Assembly: GCA_964458555.1 (NCBI GenBank)
Contig: CAYWJH010000003.1
Span: forward strand, 1 to 64,000
Origin: SLST01 sp964458555
Lineage (GTDB): Bacteria > Spirochaetota > Spirochaetia > DSM-27196 > SLST01
DNA length: 64,000 nucleotides
Reading direction: 5' to 3'
Below are positions 62,088-64,000 of the stretch, piece after piece. Below the pieces are notes generated by a model, which saw only the letters and a list, made by a program, of their open reading frames with translations, ran no database searches and was not told the DNA's origin. The position numbers were made by a program, and so were the translations under genes. How positions within the stretch are numbered: the first letter of the stretch is position 1; each line of letters starts with the position of its first letter.

Positions 62088-63370
62088 GCACTGAGACGAA
62101 CGAACGCACCACGCGGACACGCGCGGCCGGCTACGGTACGCTCGAGGATGCGCGAGCCAATATCAAGCGACGCCGCCACATAGGCCTCGCGTGGCGGCTC
62201 GTCTTCTACCTCGCGACGACCATCTCCGTAATGGCGCTCGTGATTCTCATCCTCAATATCGTGAACGGAGCGTTCGGGTACGTGGCGATCAGGAACAAGA
62301 TCGAGCCGGAGACGCTCTCCGCCACGGGCGCGCCGCTCGGCGAGCTCGAGCAGGGGCAGCTCATCGAGATCCTCGAAGAGAACATTTCGAGCGGACTGTT
62401 GAGACGGTTCAACTACGAAGAGCCGCTCGAGGAGCGCTCGATCCCCGAGCTCGTCGTGCTCGTCGAAGAGCGAGTCGTCGAAGCGACTATCGTAGAGACG
62501 TGGGACCTCTTTCCGTCGCTCTTCGCGCAGGCCGAGATCCGACGATTCATCGACGAGCGCGCAGAGCCCGACACCCGACTCCAGTTCCGGGCGTGGCTGA
62601 ACGCCCGTTTCCTCGTCACGCCGCAGAGCCCGCAGCCGCAGTTCGCCGGCGTGCGGACCGCGATCCTCGGATCGATCTGGATGATCGGCATAACGCTCGT
62701 CGTTGCCTTCCCCTTGGGTGTGGGCGCGGCGATCTACATGGAAGAGTACGCGCGCGACAACCCGATCAACCGCGTGATCCAGGTCAACATCTACAACCTC
62801 GCCGGCGTGCCCTCGATTATCTACGGACTACTCGGACTCGCGGTGTTCGTCCGGATCATGGGGCCGATCACGAGCGGTGCGGCGTTCGGCGCGGCGGTGC
62901 CGGACGCCACCGGTCGTACGGTGTTCTCGGCGGGGCTCACGCTCGCGCTGCTCATCCTGCCGATCATCATCATCAGCAGCCAGGAGGCGATCCGGGCGGT
63001 ACCGCAGTCGCTGCGCGACTCGAGCTACGGGATCGGCGCGACGAAGTGGCAGACCATCTGGCACCACGTGATCCCGGCCTCCTTCGATCGGATCCTGACC
63101 GGAACCATCCTCGCGGTCTCGCGCGCCGCCGGCGACACGGCGACGCTCATCCTGACCGGCGCGGCGACGGTCATCTTCATCGACCCGAAGAATCTCTTCT
63201 CGCAGTTCACGGCGCTGCCGATCCAGATCTACCAGTGGTCGGCGCGCCCGCAGGGGGCGTTTCGAAACGTCGCCGCCGCGGCGATCATCGTACTGCTCGT
63301 CCTGCTTCTTTCGATGAACGCCTTCGCGATCGTCACGCGCGACCGGATCAGGCGCCGGAGGTTGATGTAA
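62084..63370 (+). CDS. pstA: Phosphate ABC transporter permease PstA, with a large extra periplasmic segment
   Basis: 428 residues, GTG start overlapping pstC. Membrane helices at about 39-60 and then from 190 onward (RTAILGSIWMIGITLVVAFP), with the EAA loop LRDSSYGIGATKWQTIWHHV and VPSIIYGLLGLAVFVRIMGP. Ordinary PstA has about 290 residues: here about 125 residues (62-188) of acidic, Glu-rich sequence lie between the first helix and the permease core, predicted to face outside. PstB follows, overlapping by one base. Confidence 0.9.
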   Translation: MSTETNERTTRTRAAGYGTLEDARANIKRRRHIGLAWRLVFYLATTISVMALVILILNIVNGAFGYVAIRNKIEPETLSATGAPLGELEQGQLIEILEENISSGLLRRFNYEEPLEERSIPELVVLVEERVVEATIVETWDLFPSLFAQAEIRRFIDERAEPDTRLQFRAWLNARFLVTPQSPQPQFAGVRTAILGSIWMIGITLVVAFPLGVGAAIYMEEYARDNPINRVIQVNIYNLAGVPSIIYGLLGLAVFVRIMGPITSGAAFGAAVPDATGRTVFSAGLTLALLILPIIIISSQEAIRAVPQSLRDSSYGIGATKWQTIWHHVIPASFDRILTGTILAVSRAAGDTATLILTGAATVIFIDPKNLFSQFTALPIQIYQWSARPQGAFRNVAAAAIIVLLVLLLSMNAFAIVTRDRIRRRRLM

Positions 63371-64000
63371 TGGGAGACCGAGACAATATGAACGAACAGT
63401 CCTACCCCGCGGGCCTCAGCGGCGCGCAGCGCGCGGTAGCCGAGCGCACGGATGCGGCGACGAGCACGCCCGCCACAGACACCGGCGGCACTCCGGCGAT
63501 CGAAATCAGAGACCTCGATTTCTTCTACGGAGACTTCCAGGCCGTAAAGAGCGTCGACCTCGCCTTCGAGAAGAACGAGGTGACCGCGCTCATCGGCCCG
63601 TCGGGCTGCGGAAAGAGCACCGTGCTTCGTACGCTGAACCGGATGAACGATCTGATCCCGGGGACGAAGGCCGACGGCGCGGTACTCTTCCACGGCAAGA
63701 ACATCTACGACGAGGACGTCGACCCGGTGGAAGTCCGCAGACGGATCGGGATGGTCTTCCAGAAGCCCAACCCGTTTCCCAAGTCGATCTACGAGAACAT
63801 CGCCTGGGGGGCCCGCATCAACGGGTACCACGGCAACATGGACGAGCTCGTCGAAACGTCGCTCCAGCGCGCCGCGCTCTGGGACGAGGTCAAGGACAAG
63901 CTGAAGCAGAACGCGTTGCGGCTCTCCGGGGGGCAGCAACAGCGCCTGTGCATCGCGCGGGCGATCGCCATCGAGCCGGAGATCATCCTCATGGACGAAC
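63370..64000 (+). CDS. pstB: Phosphate ABC transporter ATP-binding protein PstB (C-terminus outside window)
   Basis: About 210 residues visible; the frame runs off the right edge. The first 45 residues (SGAQRAVAERTDAATSTP and following) are an unusual disordered extension. Then the ATPase: Walker A IGPSGCGKST, Q-loop MVFQKPNPFPKSIYENI, signature LSGGQQQRLCIARAIAI, Walker B IILMDE. The ATG at 63370 overlaps the pstA stop by one base; an ATG at 63388 is an alternative. It drives phosphate import. Confidence 0.93.
   Translation, partial: MGDRDNMNEQSYPAGLSGAQRAVAERTDAATSTPATDTGGTPAIEIRDLDFFYGDFQAVKSVDLAFEKNEVTALIGPSGCGKSTVLRTLNRMNDLIPGTKADGAVLFHGKNIYDEDVDPVEVRRRIGMVFQKPNPFPKSIYENIAWGARINGYHGNMDELVETSLQRAALWDEVKDKLKQNALRLSGGQQQRLCIARAIAIEPEIILMDE

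Overview
The window is a 64-kb piece of GC-rich bacterial chromosome, almost certainly from a free-living spirochaete of the Spirochaeta/Treponema side of the phylum. Supporting signs are a PilZ protein of the type seen in spirochaetes, a divergent second FliG plus a separate small FliG-like protein, a 595-residue alanyl-tRNA synthetase without the C-terminal C-Ala domain (the short form known from Borrelia and Treponema), a solo groES away from groEL beside a short sigma-70 gene, and secreted proteins whose signal peptides end in Ala-Ala-Gly-Gly. No rRNA, insertion sequence, integrase, phage gene or CRISPR array is visible. Genes are tightly packed, most neighbours overlap by 4-20 bases (ATGA or GTGA junctions), and no gene-free stretch exceeds 300 bases.

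Layout. 1-2.85 kb: partial PilZ gene, CPBP membrane protease, TlpA-type thioredoxin and CcdA. 2.87-11.2 kb: lipid block, with an 1831-residue single-chain biotin-dependent acyl-CoA carboxylase divergent from fabZ, an acyl-CoA synthetase and a small FliG-C-like protein. 11.3-18.5 kb: envelope block, with two lipoproteins, a barrel/transglutaminase/TPR protein, a SPOR protein and a small exported protein. 18.7-26.7 kb: one apparent transcript carrying Wzz, a NusG/LoaP-type antiterminator, a nucleotide-sugar dehydratase, an aminotransferase and three molybdenum-hydroxylase subunits, ending in an array of small hairpins. 26.8-37.3 kb: dnaE, yggT, recG, rsmD, hisZ-hisG-hisB and two TPR-like genes. 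37.4-46.2 kb: alaS, a TM2 protein, a FliG paralog, tRNA-Phe, ppdK, a sigma-70 factor, a SEC-C protein and groES. 46.3-53.7 kb: a JAB-DinG fusion helicase, purine nucleoside phosphorylase, asd, aspartokinase, a J-domain protein and a WecA-type transferase. 53.7-59.1 kb: minus-strand murG-cvpA-holB-histidine kinase-NtrC-type regulator. 59.1-64 kb: an unknown exported protein and pstSCAB, with pstB running off the end.

Working together: carboxylase, FabZ and acyl-CoA synthetase feed lipid synthesis; Wzz, the dehydratase/aminotransferase pair, the WecA-like enzyme and MurG serve surface polysaccharide and peptidoglycan; hisZ and the short hisG are obligate partners; asd and aspartokinase start the aspartate pathway; PstSCAB imports phosphate. 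The observations most worth following are the eukaryote-like carboxylase, the JAB-DinG fusion, the three-unit hairpin array before dnaE, the FliG-C-like protein, the barrel/transglutaminase/TPR plus beta-helix lipoprotein pair, and a murG that lacks an ordinary start codon. All functional calls rest on reading motifs by eye; no database search was run.
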